64,000 nt of DNA from Henckelia pumila. Its lineage: Eukaryota; Streptophyta; Magnoliopsida; Lamiales; Gesneriaceae. The stretch spans positions 2,046,001 to 2,110,000 of the forward strand of contig NW_027331831.1 of assembly GCF_033568475.1 (NCBI RefSeq), written 5' to 3'. A program made the position numbers and the translations under genes. The notes beneath the pieces are model-generated. The model was not told the DNA's origin. It did not search any database and saw only the letters and a program-made list of their open reading frames with translations. Shown piece after piece: positions 60,499 to 64,000 of this stretch; within the stretch, counting starts at the first letter, position 1, and every line of letters starts with the position of its first letter.

Positions 60499-62859
60499 AT
60501 GAGATCCAGTCACTTGAGAGAAGCTGAAAAACGAATTTTTGTAGCTGAAGCAGCACATCTGGATGCCAATCCTGATTCAAGGGCAATTGATCTTAGTACA
60601 ACTGTTGGTGCCGCTAAAAGTTTGACCAATGATGATGCAACATCATGTATCCGAGAATTCTGCGAACTTCCTGCCTCTGACAAAGAAGAAATGGTGTGTA
60701 AAGATGGTTTTTCCAAGGCCAAAGGGTTCGATTTAGATCTAAATGCTGATGAAATGTCAAGTTCAAATAACAATGACCCTTTCTATCCCTATAAAAATTA
60801 CGAACTTATGAAACAAAGGGAAGATTTTGAGAGTGGAAGTTCTGTAGGTCCACTGGAGGAGAATGATTCGATTAGACAGCGAAAAAAGATCAAACAAAAC
60901 AATTATGTGCTTGCGTCATATGGGGATACACAAATGCCATTTCGGGTGCCAAAACCACGTGGGAGGAAGGGCAAAAATGATGTGCATAAAAGGAAGTTAG
61001 AAATTGCGAAAAAAGAACAGATTGATAGGTTTGCACAGGCTGCTGCTCCTAGTGGTTTGCTTAATGGGCTGAATCCAGGTATCATTAATCATGTGAGAAA
61101 CTCTAAACAGGTTCATTCTATCATAGAAGCCGTGGCGAAATTTGCTAGAACAGAAAATCAACAATTTGGAAGTCAGCAAGATGATAGAAACAAAGCTTGT
61201 ACTAGTACAAAAGATGCTAATAGTTCAAAAGTGGGTCGATCTGTTCTCAAAAAAGGCGAAATTTTGTCAGGAAGTAAGCAAATTCGAGACATTCATATGC
61301 GTCCCAAATCAATTTCTTTGTGTTCTGAGGTCAAAAGAGGTAGTGGGAATTCAAACCTGGGAAAAACAAGAATTTTTGGAAGGTTGCCCTCAGAATTTAG
61401 CCATAAGAATGAGGACGATGCACTTGTTCTTAAGTTATCGTCATCGGCATCCATTGAGTCAGAGAAAAATACCTCACTGTCTAATGTGGAGTCAGCAAAC
61501 TCTACCAGTGTAGCTTCCCTCTCCGTCAAAGGTTGTTACATTGTCCTTTTCCTCTGCACTTGATTCCTTTTCAGTTTTTGGTAGTGTATAATTGGTGTAA
61601 AAGATTTAAAATATGAAGAAATGTGAATTTTCTATATTAAACCTTTATATCATGGTAACAGATAGTACCAACAAAAAATAAATTCTGTAGCTGAATAACC
61701 ACATGTATGATTTCAGCTGCTAATGTAGCCTCTCAATGGCTGGAGCTTCTCAATCAAGACATCATAGGGCGCCTCGCAGCACTAAGTCAAAGTAAGGAAC
61801 GAGTTCGGAATGTAATTCAAACTGTTTTGCCTCATCTATTGTCACGAGAATTTACGGCTAACAATGAGAAAGAATCATATGCAACAAGAGAATCTACCAT
61901 TTGCAACAAAGAAACTGCTGAAGCACACCGTGATAGATGGTTCAAACATTTCGAAGTGATGGATAAAGCTCTTTCTGAAGAACAAGGTCATCTGGTGAGT
62001 TTGTTGTGGTGTTTAAAGGTAGAAAGATTTGTTTGAATTCACGACTGAGTTATTCATCTCAAGCTTGGTTTCATACACTGCAGGCTTTCTCCGTTTTTGT
62101 TGCGTTACAGTTATCACGAAATCTATTATGTTTTATTTGAACTTTCAGTGATTCTCAAATCACTTTAATCATGTTTTAGTACCTTCAAGTAAAGTTCATT
62201 ATAGCTACCTTGATCTTTCTTTTTGAATATGCTATCTAGCATCTCCCACCAGTTTCTCACCTTTACCTCTAATAATGCTCAATTTTGAAAAACTATTTTA
62301 AAACATCCAGTGTTATTTATAGTTTAACAAACTTGCCTGCTAATTGATTACTCAGCTAGGCCACAGCCCACATACCAGCAATTATGATTTCATTTTTTTT
62401 GCCACAGGTGCATATCAATCATCTAAAATTCGCACTTTTCTTGAAACCATTCTATCAAATTATTCACGATTATGACTTAATGGGGTGGTATATTTTACTT
62501 TCTATTACTATTTACAACTGGCGAAGCGATATCTATAAAAATTTTATTCATGAATTTTATCAGGAGAGTTGGTTAAATGAAGTGAAGGCAATGCAGTTTC
62601 ATTGTGAAAGTGGTTTGCTTGGTACTTCTCAACTGATGGATCCTTTAGGAAGTGACAGCAGGTAAATTTTACGAGACAATTTAGATTGATTAGTAAAGTT
62701 GGATGCACATGATTTTCTTTTAGTTTAGTTTATTTATGTCTCAATAATTTGAAATGCAGATTCGCCGGAGCTGATAATTCTGAGAAAGATTTAGTCATTG
62801 GGGCTGCTGCTGCTTCCATTTATTCAACTTGCAACTACCTGATGTCCAAGGAAAACTGA
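60499..62859 (+). CDS. Plant protein of unknown function with DLDLN motif and basic patch
   Basis: I do not recognise a named family. Coding exons are 60499-61531, 61717-61994, 62564-62661 and 62760-62859, giving 502 residues; all junctions are GT-AG and in frame. The start at 60499 is provisional. An upstream segment, 59991-60069 (METLEASENSRKISKMKDLE), ends in a good donor (CTCAAG|GTATTT) and looks like a true first exon. No acceptor near 60503 or 60509 joins it in frame with what follows, so either a base is missing or another exon exists. Visible features are FDLDLN (about residues 77-82, like an EAR repression motif), a basic patch PKPRGRKGK (about 151-160), a conserved-looking IDRFAQAAAPSGLLNGLNPG block, and a C-terminal helical part (VASQWLELLNQDIIGRLAAL...WFKHFEVMDKALSEEQ...SWLNEVKAMQ). 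A nuclear role is plausible but unproven. Confidence 0.75.
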
Positions 62860-63467
62860 CATTGTTGCTAATTATTCTAACTGGGATTTGGTCATTGTTT
62901 TTTTTGGTATCTCAACTAGGAGATAGATATTCGTGTCGGAAATTTATTGTACAAACAGTTTTTCCTTTTCAGTAACGATCGAAATAAAAAAAAAATCGAA
63001 TAAAATCTGCCGGAAGCAACAACAGTAGAGGAATTTGGTCAAGACCAATCACCAATTTGAGAGCCTCCCTTTCAATCCAGCAAAGGTAAATTTTGTTAAG
63101 TAAGTTAGTTAAGTAAAGATGAAACCCAATTTCACAAATCTAACGTCTAAATTTTGTTTTTCGAATCAAGCTTTTATCTTTTTTAACAAACATTGCCAGT
63201 GCTTTGACAGGCCCTTGTCTCCTACAAAAGATTCTACTTTTTACAAGAATGCCCCATTACTTCTAAGCAACATTCAAGAATCTACTTTTTACAAGAAATT
63301 TCAATGCACATCTTCGATAACGAAATCCGGTACAGAAAATTAAAGAGGGAGCAAAAGTTCACGGAGAGCAAGATTATTTGGAAATTCAGTGTGAACCATG
63401 TTCATAGGTTTAATATGAATGAGACCTTAACAATGAAGTCTAGGCAACACCTGCACTTGGAAATTAT
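62860..63467 (+). other. Intergenic region between the unknown gene and the PPR gene
   Basis: This holds the 3' region of the upstream gene and the promoter and leader of the PPR gene. A 74-codon open frame (63119-63343) shows no recognisable domain. Nothing else is visible. Confidence 0.6.
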
Positions 63468-64000
63468 ATGAATATCATGCTAATTTCTCGAAGCATTTCA
63501 CTTCTGAGGCCAATCCGTTTCGCATCACTTCATGGCAACGGAAAAGTCAAAAGCTTGGTTCAGCAAGGCCTATATCTTGAAGCCCTTCATTTATTCTCTA
63601 AAGAACCCAATTTTCCTATCAATACTTCAAGATTCGCATTCCCTTCTCTTCTCAAGGCATGTGCGTATCTTTCACACGTACTTTACGGTGAATCTCTCCA
63701 TTCCATGATTATCAAAATGGGTCTTCAATACGATCCTTTCATCACCACTTCACTTCTCGGGATGTATGTGAAATGCGGGTGGCTCAGTAGTGCAGTACAC
63801 CTGTTTGAAATTGTGTCTCAATGTGAAGTTTTAGTTCAGGATGTGGTTCTTTGGAATTCTATCATTGACGGGCTTCTTAAAAATGGGATCTGTGATGTGG
63901 GTTTGCTTCATTTTCGTAGGATGCAGGCGTTAAATGTGAAGCCTGATGGTTACACTTTGTGCATTCTTCTCGGATCGTGTAACCATGTCGTGGATGTTGG
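63468..64000 (+). CDS. Pentatricopeptide repeat (PPR) protein, N-terminal part, cut by window end
   Basis: The frame opens at ATG 63468 (MNIMLISRSISLLRPIRFAS) and stays open to the window edge, 177 codons. Repeats of the PLS type are readable: FAFPSLLKACAYLSHVLYGE, LHSMIIKMGLQYDPFITTSL, LGMYVKCGWLSSAVHLFEIV, VVLWNSIIDGLLKNGICDVG and MQALNVKPDGYTLCILLGSC. Such proteins bind organelle RNA and guide editing or processing. The N-terminus is rich in Ser, Arg and Leu, which suits import into mitochondria or plastids. The C-terminal class (E, DYW) is outside the window. Confidence 0.9.
   Translation, partial: MNIMLISRSISLLRPIRFASLHGNGKVKSLVQQGLYLEALHLFSKEPNFPINTSRFAFPSLLKACAYLSHVLYGESLHSMIIKMGLQYDPFITTSLLGMYVKCGWLSSAVHLFEIVSQCEVLVQDVVLWNSIIDGLLKNGICDVGLLHFRRMQALNVKPDGYTLCILLGSCNHVVDV

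Noticed and set aside
61142-61513. Frame of 123 codons overlapping the unknown gene
   Set aside because: It is an alternative frame within the long exon 60499-61531, which has in-frame splice junctions on both sides of later exons and motif content.

Overview
This is plant nuclear DNA, most likely from a eudicot. The genes are widely spaced and full of introns (GT-AG), the intergenic DNA is AT-rich, and a block of almost 30 kb consists of LTR retrotransposons nested inside one another. A degenerate copy of an inverted-repeat family that I associate with Lamiales (around 26165-26345) hints at an asterid, but the species is not determined. There are no bacterial-type operons, no CRISPR array, and no tRNA or rRNA gene that I can support.

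Layout. 1-3.7 kb: an intronless CBL-interacting protein kinase gene (CIPK, +) with a probable intron in its 5' leader. 3.7-11.2 kb: a complete 14-exon gene (-) for the MCM-binding replication factor ETG1/MCMBP. Its promoter carries E2F-like, telo-box-like and site II motifs. Its 3.2-kb first intron contains, on the opposite strand, a broken copy of a WEB-family coiled-coil gene that lacks its first exon. 11.2-17.6 kb: a small non-autonomous Helitron, the poly(A)-tailed 3' end of a LINE, and a decayed Ty1/copia element. 18.2-19.5 kb: a secreted-type manganese superoxide dismutase (MSD2-like, 6 exons, -). 20.7-23.1 kb: a group I bZIP transcription factor (bZIP18-like, 4 exons, -). 23.1-26.8 kb: AT-rich intergenic DNA with relics of repeats.

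26.8-56.5 kb: a four-level nest of retrotransposons, each level proved by a matching target-site duplication. A gag-protease-only copia element on the - strand (here 'A', 26786-56544, TSD AACTC) holds a Ty3/gypsy element E1 (27334-54222) inside its 3' LTR. E1 holds gypsy E2 (34549-52112, TSD TGTAA), which landed five bases into E1's 3' LTR. E2 holds gypsy E3 on the - strand (37435-46199, TSD TCTAG) and a solo LTR, D (49113-50558, TSD AAGAC). None of these elements has an intact coding region. Three of the LTR families carry arrays of short palindromes. In E2 and D the arrays sit just upstream of the TATA box, with a different palindrome in each family. In E3 they form a strict 73-bp tandem array.

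56.5-64 kb: a Mutator-type MITE with a perfect 9-bp duplication, AT-rich DNA, a plant gene of unknown function (60.0-62.9 kb, +), and the start of a pentatricopeptide repeat (PPR) gene cut by the window edge (63468 onward, +).

The genes do not form a pathway; they are ordinary neighbours on a chromosome. The points of most interest are the order of the nested insertions, the palindrome arrays in the LTRs, the gene fragment inside the ETG1 intron, and the cell-cycle promoter of ETG1. All family assignments come from motifs I can read and from memory of the families. No database search was run.
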